This document shows, in pieces, positions 11,219 to 24,568 of a DNA stretch of 64,000 nucleotides. Source of the stretch: Cylicocyclus nassatus (Eukaryota > Nematoda > Chromadorea > Rhabditida > Strongylidae). Position numbers and translations under genes: made by a program. Numbering within the stretch: the stretch's first letter is position 1; each line of letters begins with the position of its first letter. The DNA is taken from contig CATQJL010000305.1 in NCBI GenBank assembly GCA_958299035.1, positions 63,522,127 to 63,586,126 on the forward strand. Direction: 5' to 3'. The notes beneath the pieces were generated by a model. It saw nothing but the letters and a program-made list of their open reading frames with translations. It ran no database searches and was not told the origin of the DNA.

Positions 11219-12740
11219 TAGGAATTGGTATCAAAGATTGTACAGTGACGCTATGGCTGTCTCTCTGAAACTAGGAAAACCCGATTTGTTCATCACATTC
11301 ACTGGGAATCAAGAGTGGCCGGAGATCAAAAACAACTTTGTTGGAAAATTTGATTCATGGATAACAGACCCTTTTTTATGTTGCCGCGTATTTTTTTTAC
11401 GTCTCACGGAATTCATCGATGACATCAAGAGGAAGGAGATCTTCGGAAAAGTAGTCGCGCTGCATGGAAGTATAGAATTCCAGAAGCGTGGAATGCCTCA
11501 CGCTCATCTTTTGGTTACGTTAGCTAACAAAGTTGACACGCCTGAGAAGATAGACTCCATTATATCGGCTGAGCTTCCGGACTACCCAAAGAGAGATGAT
11601 CCAGAGAGGGAACGTAAATTGCGGCTTTTCGAGCTCGTACGAAAACATATGATACATGGACCTTGCTCTGAGCGGCCTGAACTTGGATGCCGTGATGCTA
11701 ATGGTGCGAACTGCTCGAAAGGATATCCGAAACCATATAGAAATTTTACTGAATTGTGCAGTGGTGGTTATCCACTTTATCGGAGAAGGGATGATGGTAA
11801 AGTAGCTGTAGTAGGCAAGCTGGGCAGAACGTTTGCTACTAACAGGGATGTAGTGCCAACCAATTTGTGGCTTCTTCAGAAACACGAATGTCACGTAAAC
11901 GTGGAAGTTTGTGCTGCGATTCAAGCATTCAAATATATTTTCAAATACGTGTTCAAAGGTCCGGATTCTGTCGTGTTGGAGCTACTGCACAATGATGATT
12001 TGATGAAGAAAAATGTGTACTTGAATGAGAAGAAGGAGAAGTGCTTGAATCTCGATATGCGGGAAGTCTACAGGCTGGCTCGTTATGTGTCTCACATGGA
12101 AGCAGCATATCGCATATTACGTTATCCTATGCACTACACGATGCATACTGTTATCACGCTCATACCGCATCTACCAAATGAAGAACCGATATATTTCACG
12201 AGCACGGCAAAACCACCGAAAAGGAAAAAGAGCAAGCTGTTGGCTTACTTCGATCTTGTGAAAGAAGATGACCGTGCTAGAAATATGACATGGGTGGAAG
12301 TTGCTGAAAACTATCGCTTCACCGGTACGAAATATGTACCTTATAAACGCAAAGGATTACGCATAGCCAGATTGAGTTCAGTGAATCCGAAAATGCTTGA
12401 ATTATATGCTCTAAGAAAACTTCTGCTGTACAAAAAAGGTGTGCAGAGTTTTGAGCATTTGAGAACTCACCGTGGTAAAGTATACAAATCTTTTATGGAA
12501 GCCGCGCAAGCTGCTGGTTATATAGAGAAGACCACGGAATGGGAAGATTGCTTGCGGTCTGCTTCAGCAACAGATATGCCATCGGAACTGAGACGGCTTT
12601 TTGCGCACATTGTTCTTTATTGTAAACCGTCAAATACAGTGGAATTATGGCATAAGTTCAAGGCTGAGATGCGTTCGAATAGACGTTGCGATTCGTATGC
12701 GGAGGAAGACTTGAAACGATTAAGTGTATCAAAGGAATAA
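11190..12740 (+). pseudogene. Helitron Rep (HUH nuclease) core, frameshifted from the upstream frame
   Basis: Continues the 8567 protein one frame over. It shows PDLFITFTGNQEW, the HUH motif in KRGMPHAHLL (His104 and His106 of this segment), and the two-tyrosine motif KYIFKYVFKG (Tyr249 and Tyr253), the nick-forming residues of rolling-circle Rep proteins. All catalytic residues of the Rep domain are intact. The frame leaves the Helitron path near 12718 (LKRL in this frame, then KCIKGIITANG in the next), giving a second frameshift. Product as a single polypeptide is not possible without correction, so I call it broken. Confidence 0.85.
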
Positions 12741-13458
12741 TCACAGCAAATGGGATGACTATGGCGGATTGTGGTCTTGATGAGGTTTATGACGAGCTTA
12801 TCAATAATGCAACTTCTTCTAGCAACGTTTCTGAAGCTGTGGAAGAGGATGTCAACCGCACGGAGTATGACAATCGAGTGGAATTTTTAAACGAGAAGCA
12901 GAGAAGGATTGTCACGGATGTAATGAATGTGGCGAAGACAAGGAAAACAAGCGGAAATCGCATGTTTTTTGTTTACGGTAAAGCGGGATGCGGTAAAACG
13001 TACGGGAGACGGTCAAGAGGCGCGATTTCTGTGGGTGTCACTAACTCAAAACTCAAGTTTAAGGGCTACGCAAGTCTTCAAAAGGCACCAGACAAAGTAC
13101 ATTGGTTTACTAGTCATCTAAAATTACTACTTGCTGAGTTTGAAGGCTTTTGCTGGAAATCCGACCAAAATAAATACAAATTTGTTATCAATTGCATTTT
13201 CATGAGTTTTTGACCTTCAAAATTATCATTTTGAATCGCTTTTGAAATAGTAAGCCTGGAAAACTCGTACAACCATCTAATATATCTCTCCCAAACTCTA
13301 AAATACTTCCAGAACCTTACAAAACATTAAATATGTGCTATTTGCTGTCCAGCTGGCAACAAAAATCGCGCCTCTTGACATACACCCAAAACGTACACGT
13401 TCAACACGTTGATTCGGTCATTGCGAAATGATGGTTTATCGGTGATTGCTGTTGCCGT
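12715..13458 (+). pseudogene. Helitron PIF1-like helicase, truncated and interrupted in Walker A
   Basis: The frame after 12718 reads into LNEKQRRIV and then MFFVYGKAGCGKT, the P-loop of the PIF1-like SF1B helicase that forms the C-terminal half of Helitron proteins. Just after the GKT codons a 384-bp TIR element is inserted. Beyond it the helicase resumes in frame at 13388 (KTYTFNTLIRSLRNDG, then VIAVA) and is lost by about 13458. All motifs after Walker A are missing, so no helicase can be made. Confidence 0.85.
13004..13387. mobile_element. 384-bp non-autonomous TIR element with 9-bp TSD (MULE- or Merlin-like)
   Basis: Termini are about 28 bp inverted repeats with five mismatches, outer bases GGG, shared core GTCAAGAGGCGCGATTT. 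The 9-bp direct repeat AAAACGTAC lies at 12995-13003 and 13388-13396. Removing the element plus one repeat (393 bp) restores the helicase frame exactly. A 9-bp duplication with GGG ends fits Mutator-like or Merlin superfamilies; I cannot choose. Confidence 0.85.
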
Positions 13459-13569
13459 ACATGTACAACAATCTAGTAAATCCATTACTGCTGGAAGTCT
13501 CATGGTAAGCGGATCGTCTTTCTTTTTACGAATCTGAAGATCAAGATTTCATGACCATCATGTCACTTT

Positions 13570-16690
<3,121 letters not shown>

Positions 16691-16699
16691 TATATATGA

Positions 16700-17243
16700 A
16701 TAAACTGCAGTAGTACAGATAGTCTAGGTTAGGTTTATACCTATAAAATACTTCAATGTGTTTATCTTGCCATGAATGGCATCTATAGAGGGTAGAGGAA
16801 GTGTCAAGGAAGTAATTTCTTACACGAATACTTCACTGGGCCGCTAGTAATGCAAAAATTTAGCAGTACAGAGAAAAAATGCACAGAAATGGACGGCGTC
16901 ACTTTGAAAAGGCGTCAGCAGGCGTATTGGTCCCAAAATAGGCAGACCGTGCTCTTGCCCGAGTAACATCCCAAAATTATGCATTGCGGGTGCGTGTGCC
17001 CGCGCCCAACCCAGGAACGAAGAAGTTGAGCCTTAGAGTTAAGCAACAGATTTGCTCTTAGTTGAGCCAGTCAAAAACACGGTGCAGGCGAGGCCGGGCA
17101 TATCAGCTAATATATGCATGAGCGTGGAAACAGCTTTTCGAGGCGAGTTGTTTGATAAATAGCTTGTTTGGTATAGGTTATGTTTTGATCGTATCCCCTC
17201 AACACTGTTGGATGGTGAATGCACAGTATCGTCATAATTCTCA
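16700..17243. other. Intergenic, nothing recognised
   Basis: No motif, TIR or coding pattern seen up to the foldback element that begins near 17244. Confidence 0.4.
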
Positions 17244-18141
17244 AAGAAGTTGCCGCACTCCGGTGGAGTGCGCTGCAATGCGCCGAATTGCAGTAGAGTG
17301 CGCCGGAGTGCGTTAGAGCGCGCCGCATTTCGTTAGAGTGGACCGGAATCCGCGTCGCATCGCCATATCCCGTTTCAGAATGGTAGTATTCCGAATTCAA
17401 GGACATTGTTCGATTCAGCTTGGCGAAACGCGTCATCTAGTGCATAGCAGTGCCACAGTCTGGCGAGGTACCGTATGTATATGGTAGACAGCCAGTTTTC
17501 ATTTTGCAGAATTGCTTTGGTTGGATTGTTCAATATGCTGATAACAATGTTACTGTTTTTGTAGGGTATCGTGCACTAGAAAGTAGCCGCAGACTTCTTT
17601 CCAAAAAAGACAAAATGCTTGATAAATTTCAAAAAATCACGCGTTTCCAAAATCTACTCGCTGTAACCTTTTTCGAATGAGTATATTCCGAATCCAAAAA
17701 ATCAATGTGCTTAGCTAATCAGAGAAATTTTTCGATATACAGCTTGTCCTTAATATTCCGATTTCAGTATTCTTGCATCTTTCTGCGTATGTCGCTTCTC
17801 AAAGGTGTAAAGCAGCGCGAAGTAGTTGCAGGCGTCTTTCCAAAGAAGATGAAAAGGCTGGTAAGTCGTGGAACACTCTTGTCGTCTCGTTCTATTTTTC
17901 ATAGTTCTAAAGTACGAAGTTATCTTGCTAAGCAGATATGAGATTCGTAATCAGCAGGTCAGATAACCTATTGAGCAAGTTTTCAGAAAACTTTGAGTTA
18001 TTTGAATCATTCTTGTTTCACGCTCTGACGCCTGTAGTTTTGATGTTGATGATCTTGGTTTGAAAGAAAACTTCGCTTATAGAGGTTTTCGAACACGCTG
18101 TTCATGAAGATCGTGGCCTCTGTCAAGTACAGGTGCTCATA

Positions 18142-19669
18142 GTAAACCCCCCGTCGCATCTCCTCTGAGGCGGGCCTAGGTTGGCCTTACGGCGCTTCAG
18201 CGCAGTTCAAGCGAGCCATCGATCTGGATGCGGATCGTTCTGTAGGCATGATAAATACTGCGTGTTCTCAAAGAAAAAACAGCTCGAGAGATTGTGAAGG
18301 TTTGGTTAAACGGCTAAGACTAGTGTGATACATGCGGTACAGGGTTCGCGATCGGCGGGTGCCGACATTTTTGCTATATCGCCGGGGCAAATTTTGATAG
18401 CAGCCACTATCGAAAAAATCGATAGTGGGCGCTGTCTTTGCTGCGCAAACGAGGACATAAACCGGATACAATAACTCAGCACTATCATCCATAAAAAATC
18501 TTTAGTCATAAAAAACCATGAAAAAGATTTTTAGAAGATAAAGAGATAGTTTGATTTCTATTTTAAGCTTCTTCGAAAAATACGAAAATTTGATCGACAT
18601 AGCTCAACGAAATATGTAGAAAAACTTGATAGCCCATTTTTGCTGCGGTCAGCTGTTCATTGATCAACCCTATCCGTATGCCACCCTATTTGTGCAATTT
18701 CGGGCACTGTCGTCCGCAGAATTAGCCAGCTGACCTCAGACACTGGGACCGGCCGAGCCGCGGCCTCAAAAGGCCTTTTCGTGCCGTCCGCGGCCTTAAT
18801 TTGTGGGCGTGGCCGGAGTGCGGCCGAGCCGCGGACCTTAATTCATGTCACTACATCGCACCGGCCGAGCCGCGGACTGAATATGGCTTACCGGTTCAGC
18901 CGCGGCCTTAATGATGGGGGTGGAGCATTGCACCGGCTGAGCCGCGGACCAAAATCTTTATAATGAAATTCCGGCCGAGCCGCGGCCCTTGTCAGATAAG
19001 GTCCGCGGCTCGGCCGCTCCCAGAATCTGAGCATAAAGAATACTTGCGTGATGTACGACGCATGATCAGGCTGCCCTCAGTGTCCATAGTCTTGGGTGCC
19101 CTTCCAGTCTCCAAGGCGGAAACAAGATCAATATGTTGTACATCCTTGGATAGCACACTGTGTTGTCCAACGTTGAAGTTGGACTTGGTACCCGAAGCCG
19201 CTATATGGTGGCTCCAATTTCTGTTTTTTTACTGTGTAGTTCTAAGTGCCAATAGATAAAAAAACAGTTCTATTGTATCCGAGCTGAATGAACTAGACGG
19301 CCCGACACCAGCTCCGGCTGAGCCGCGGCCCATCTCCGGCCGGGCCGCGGACGCTGCGTAATTCCAGCCGGAAAAGGGCCGCGGCTCGTCCGCTCCCAGT
19401 GTCTGAGACGTGACTCCTAAGTTACACACGGGCAACTTACGGGATTTGTGTCTGCGTCTCCTTGCAGACACGCTATCTCCGCAAGCCAGGCCTACGGCGA
19501 CGGCTTTGTTTAGGGCAGGCAGCGCAGCTCATTGCGGCCGCTGATCGGCCCCTTGGCTGTCAGCTCATTCCCATTCTTAATGCACTGCAGCAAAGGAGAT
19601 CGTAAGATTAGCTTACGGATCTTTTCTGAGGGGGTCAGCGCAGATTATCTGAGCTGAGAGGGGGTTTAC
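18142..19669. mobile_element. 1.5-kb element inserted in the foldback left arm (TA target)
   Basis: Short TIR GTAAACCCCC at 18142 and GGGGGTTTAC at 19669, flanked by TA on both sides. The sequences just outside (GTCAAGTACAGG...ACTGGTCTTTTTTGC) are continuous in the opposite arm near 20640-20680, which acts as an approximate empty site. It contains the GC-rich motif cluster and no recognisable transposase. Confidence 0.5.
18749..19400. repeat. Cluster of ten GGCCGAGCCGCGG motifs
   Basis: Copies of CCGGCCGAGCCGCGG(A/C)CC or one-two base variants begin near 18749, 18821, 18862, 18893, 18932, 18972, 19315 and 19334 on plus, and near 19000 and 19378 on minus (TCCGCGGCTCGGCCGCTCC-like). Spacing is irregular, roughly 20-340 bp. 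The surroundings are AT-rich, so the motifs stand out strongly by base composition. Confidence 0.75.
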
Positions 19670-21599
19670 TACGGGCCACTGGTCTTTTTTGCGGAGATAT
19701 GGTGAGGTGATAGTCACGAAAGCGTAACTTCGCCTGCACCTCTTCTCGCGTATCTGTTAGAAAACTTGCCTGCTTGCTTTTCAAGCTTTCAAAGTTACTA
19801 GGAACTGTGCCAACGAATGGTGCACACCTCAGGCTCCCTCCGCAACACTCGCCGAGTTACGAGCCTACGAAAACGCGTCCTCATACATTTTGCCCAAAAT
19901 GTAGATGTAATGTAGAAATAAAGATGTCGTACTTCGGCGAAATTCCACCATGAGTGGTTGTATAACAAGGTGATCAGATCTTCTCACATCCCATGATGGA
20001 TCCTATTGTGTTGAATTTGATAGTTAGCTAGATCTGAGCTCTAGCTCTTAAGCTGCTTTGATAAGATTGAGTTGAAGCACACGCAGCCACCATGTTCAAT
20101 ACAGTGGGATCCCTTTGGCGAAGTAAACATAATAATTGCAATCAGACTGTCATACAGCCGCTAACAGTGGAATTTCGCTGAAGTATGACATCTTTACATA
20201 CTCGGCAAAATGCATGAGGCTAAGGGAACTCCAGAAATTCAACGAGAGAGGGCAATGGATGAACAATTGAAGAGGGAAGAAGGAAAATACACCGAGATAC
20301 ACAAGAAGATCGGCATGCTATGATATCGTTAAATTTGTCTTGTCGCGGTCAATCGCGCCGATTTTTTCGCGTGAACTCTGCCTGAGGCCTCATCGGTGGT
20401 GGAATTTCGAGAAGTATGACATTCTTTCAATTTGGGCAGAATGCATGAAGGACGTGTTTTCGTAGGCCCGTAACTCGGCAATTTTTATAGATTGGAGCCT
20501 GAGGCATGCACCATTCGATAACACAGTTCCTACTGACTCTAACCTTTGAAAGCAAGCGGGCAATTTTTCTGATGGATACGCGAGAACTGCAGGCAAAGTT
20601 ACGAACTTTTATGACTCAGTTACAATTACCTTACAATATCTCTGCAAGAAAACCCTGTATTTTTCAAAAATTACTATTTTCGTAAACAGCGTGCGAAAAC
20701 CTCTATAAGCGAAGCTTCCTCTTCAATCCGAGACCATCAATATTTCAGCCGGAACCCATCGGAAGGCTTCGGAGCGTAAAAGAGAGAAAATCAAAAAGCT
20801 CGAACTTTTTGGAAAACTCGCTCGTAGAGGTTATCTGACCTGCTAATTACGAAAGTCACTTTTGCTTAGCAATATAGCTTCGTATTCTAGGGTTATGACG
20901 AATAGAATTTGGAACGACAAGATTTTTTCACAATTCACTAAGCCTTCTATCTCCTTCGGAAAGAAATCTGCGGATACTTTCTAACAACCCATAATCTACA
21001 GAAAAAGTACTATGGAGTTGTCCTTAATGGGGTCTACTAAGGGCAGTGTGCACTAATTTACACTTTTGCGAAGAGACGTAATGCTTTCTTCAGAGAATTC
21101 TGAAGGAAGTTACGACAAATAGAATTTGGAAACTCGTGATTTTTCTAGAAAACCCTTAACTCCCTTTTGTAAAGAAGCCTGCAGCTACTTTTTGGCGCAC
21201 GATAGCCTACTAGAACAGTACTGTCGAGCAGTACTAACTGGAATTTTTTATGGTACACAGACACTGCGTTACACTCTTGCAAACAGACCTCCGTAGAAGA
21301 ATTTGAAAGAACTGGAAAGAGAATGTCGAGGACATGCTGTATATGAAAAGATTGATCTTGACAAGCTAAATACAATGCTGCTATCGGATTCAGGATATAT
21401 TCAATCCGAAGGACGTTACGGTGCTGCGTAGTTTGCGTGATTGCGTTGATTCCGCGAAAATCCTGGAATTTCGCGAAATTCTCGAAATGTCGCAAAATCC
21501 TGGGAATGTCGCGGACATTCGCGGAAATACTAAATTCCGCGATATTCACGGGAATTTTGCACATTCTGAGAGTGGTATTGTACACCATTCCTATTTGTA

Positions 21600-22366
21600 G
21601 TTCATTGTTTAGTAACGTCATTTTGTTTATGTTCTATCCGTGCTTGTTGTTGTCATTTGCTTCTCTGATAAAGTTTGATTACGCAGTTTTGAGGTTTGTT
21701 CGTGTCCAATCGCTCAAGACCCGCGTGGCAGTTCAACTCTCTCAGTTGCTCATTACTATCAAGCTGTGGTTAAACTAATTGAGAATAATTAGCGCAACTT
21801 TGTGATGTTTTCAAAATCTTGAAATGTGGCTTGTACGTCTGCACACTTTTGTTGAATATTTTACGTTAGAGAATATCAAAAGGAAAGGATGGAGAGACTG
21901 CGTAAAATACAGATTTTCTGAGCTTTCATGATATGAGTTTCCTTATAGAATGCGCTTTCTTCCTGAGTAGGGCTGTTCATGCTTGCGCCTCCAAGAAGTT
22001 TGTATAATGCTGGCGGTGCTTATTGACTTCCGCTTCAATTCAAAAATGAAGTGTCCGACAAAAACCTTCAAGGCAGTGCTTGCGGAAAAGCCGTGTTTTT
22101 CAAAATTTTGGGGAAAAGATGTCAAGCGCGCTGACCCGATTTGACCAAATCAATCCTCGTCCTTAAGCCATCCAGCCCTCCTTCCGGGACAGTAGATTAG
22201 TGATAGAATAACCCTAGGAAGACTGAAACACTGAACTGGTACCAAATTTCCAGGCCATTGTAAAGGCTCGCATGTATTCGGTAGTTTCAATGATTATAAA
22301 GTACATGAAATACGTTCCGCACATGTTCGTAAAGATTCGAAAACGTCAAATTTATTACCCATCATT
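21600..22366. other. Intergenic, nothing recognised
   Basis: No known domain or terminal repeat found between the foldback element and the LINE target duplication. Confidence 0.4.
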
Positions 22367-22399
22367 TACCATATGTAATAAGTATGTATGTAATAGGGG

Positions 22400-22470
22400 G
22401 CAGAGCTGGCCGAGAGGTTAGTGCCCTTGACCACGGCGAGGAAGGTCACAGGTTCGGTTCCGCGGCGGGC
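22400..22470 (+). promoter_or_regulatory. tRNA-like internal Pol III promoter at LINE 5' end
   Basis: A-box-like TGGCCGAGAGG at 22407 and B-box-like GGTTCGGTTCC at 22451, separated as in Ser/Leu tRNAs. A D-stem (GGC/GCC) and an inner stem TGACC/GGTCA can be drawn; the T-stem is weak, so this is not a functional tRNA gene. It lies inside the LINE's target duplications, so it is part of the transposed unit. Confidence 0.6.
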
Positions 22471-22739
22471 CTAATTTCTTTGGCAAAAAGCTCTGCCCAC
22501 GATCCCAGCGTCAGGCTGCTCATCCCTAGGAAGCAAGCGACAAGCCGGCTGAAGAAGACACCACGTCGCATCAGATGCTCTTTTATGTCTCAACAGGATT
22601 CTCGTATAAAAGCTAGGGCGTTTCCCGGAGGCGACGCGCATTCGAGCCCGACGGATGCGGACAGTAGGCGAGGGTTACCGTCTCAGCAAGGTGAACGGGG
22701 ACGGCTAAAAGCGTTCACCACAGGAAGATTTCCAAGTTC

Positions 22740-23606
22740 TCGGCATTACGTCTAGCCACCATCAACGTCGGTTCTCTCACATCACGACATCGCGAGCTTG
22801 CCGAACTTCTCAGAAGACGTAAAGTAGACGTTGCTTGTATTCAGGAGACCAAACGGAAAGGTGAAAGGGCGCGTGACATCGGTGATGGCTACAAGCTTCT
22901 GTACGAAGGAACCACCAACAAAAGAAATGGTGTCGGCATAGTCGTCTCTGAGGCGTTAAGAGATAAGATTACCAGTGTAGATCGAATGAATGATCGTCTC
23001 ATGAGTATAAGATTGGACACTGGGAAGAAAATACTTCGAGTAGTGACGGCCTATGCACCGCAAGCGGGATGTGAAGAAGCGAAGAAGGAAGAATTCTGGC
23101 AGCAGCTTGATGAGTATGTCAGTTCGATACCAGAAGAAGAAATGTGACTGATCGGTGCCGATTTCAATGGACATGTCGGAGAGCAACGAAGTGGTCTACA
23201 GAAGTGCCATGGAAACCACGGTTACGGAACACGTGATGACGAAGGAAAGCGTATTCTGGAGTTCGCTACAGCCCACAACCTAGCCTTGGCAAATACGTAC
23301 TTCATCAAGAAGACCAACCACCTCATCACGTACGCCAGTGGAGACCACAAGTCGCAGATAGACTTCTGGAGTGTTCGACACAACGAGCTCAAGTATGTGA
23401 AGGATAGCAAAGTTATCCCAGATGGAGAATGCGTGTCACAACATCGGCCACTGATACTGGATCTCAATACCAGTCGACAGGAGAAGAAGGGCGATGACCG
23501 AACAAGAAGTACGCATTAAGTGGTGGAAGCTCAAAGATAACTCTCACACCAGAGCGTTAATGAAATCTGCCCTGCCAATAATGCAAAGTGATCCAAACCT
23601 CTCCTG
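22740..23606 (+). pseudogene. LINE endonuclease domain
   Basis: Frame pieces give DVACIQETKRKG, DIGDGYKLLYEGT, NGVGIVVSE, then after an in-frame TGA (23145-23147) LIGADFNGHVG, and SQIDFWSVRHNELK with VSQHRPLILDL. These are the metal-binding Glu, the Asp-Asn pair and the terminal His of the AP-endonuclease fold that nicks target DNA in RTE/CR1-type LINEs. A one-base frameshift near 23490 moves reading to MTEQEVRIKWWKLKD. The domain is cut at 23606 by the inserted element. Confidence 0.8.
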
Positions 23607-24568
23607 TGGCCGTACTCATCAACGAACCTCGAGGGTTAAACTAACCCTGGAGGGTTAGTTTAACCCTGGAAAGCATTTAACCAGTATTCATGAAACACAG
23701 GGTAGGCTTAACCCTGAGGGTTAATTTTACCCCGAAAGCGACTAACCCGTATTCATCAACGAACCGTGAGGGTTAAACTAACCCTGGAGGGTTGAACTTA
23801 CGTGATTCATCAGGATTAATTTAACCCTAGCTCAGAGCAAGGTTAACTCTACCCTAACACTTCAAACAAACATTTACTCGCATCTAATAGTTTATGGAAA
23901 ACGATCAACGAGTATTGTAGTATTTAGCATTGGTTGTTGTTATAGTATTTGGTTTCGACTTCGTTTTATGTTCATATTCGAAATACATGAAACACTGACT
24001 TCGCGAGAAAAGAATTCTGGCTTTGGTGACAAATAAATACGACGAGGAATGGCATTCCACTCTGACAAGTGCCAAAACAGAAGAACCCCTTTTCAATAAC
24101 ACGCATTGACCCCTAAAAGAGTAGCACAAGCCCGGTATAAAACCAACTGCGCAAAAGTAGAACTTACACTGCACAATTGCACACATGAAAATAAACTCAC
24201 GCTGTAAGATTGGATGCTGCACAAGTATGCTAGAGATGTATTATAAAAACTAGTGTTAGAAGCTTATTCGTTGACTATACTACTATAACAGTGAAAGAAT
24301 AGAAGTATAAAGTGAATTTAGCCCGTACTTAGGCATTCTGTGATGTGAGTTTGCACAGCGCACGCGTAATTGACGCCTTAACCCTTCAGGGTTAGTTTAA
24401 CCCTCAGGGTTGATGAATACGGCCACAGGTTCGTTGATCGATACGGGTAGATCGCGTTACGTGGTAAACCCTAGCCTATGGTTGATGAATGCGGCCAATG
24501 AATCCTGAGGGTTAAACTAACTCTGGAGGGTAGGCTTAATCCTCAGGCTTCGTTGATGAATACGGCCA
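23607..24568. mobile_element. 962-bp TIR element inside the LINE (3-bp TSD CTG)
   Basis: Termini TGGCCGTACTCATCAACGAA and its inverse (one mismatch) at 24549-24568. CTG occurs at 23604-23606 and 24569-24571. Excision plus one CTG joins the LINE frame without a gap (PNLS then WMLLK). Inside, the motif GGGTTAAACTAACCC and GTATTCATCAACGAA are repeated near both ends (23630-23860 and 24375-24545). No transposase is visible. Confidence 0.8.

Larger units (their letters stand above)
17244..21590. mobile_element. Long foldback (inverted-repeat) element, copy 1
   Basis: The left arm (17244-18130 and 19672-19970) is matched in inverse by the right arm (20395-21590). Clear pairs are CGCTTATAGAGGTTTTCG at ~18077 with its complement at ~20700, GGTCAGATAACCT at ~17958 with its complement at ~20833, and the CGCGTATC...AAACTTGCCTGC block at ~19755 with ~20590. 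The outer left end carries a string of GAGTGCGCC-like motifs. The far right end lacks them and seems truncated. No protein is encoded. A second copy of the family lies at 52.8-55.1 kb. Confidence 0.65.

Noticed and set aside
17241..17345. CRISPR-like or satellite array from the GAGTGCGCC motifs
   Set aside because: Units are short, irregular and tied to foldback element ends at three places; there is no spacer structure.
22400..22470. A genuine tRNA-Ser/Leu gene
   Set aside because: The T-stem does not pair and the block lies within a LINE's target duplications, so it is a tRNA-derived promoter sequence, not a gene.
23630..23860. Telomere-like (AACCCT-like) repeats suggesting an internal telomere
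   Set aside because: The unit is GGGTTAAACTAACCC in a TIR element, not the nematode telomere repeat TTAGGC in tandem.
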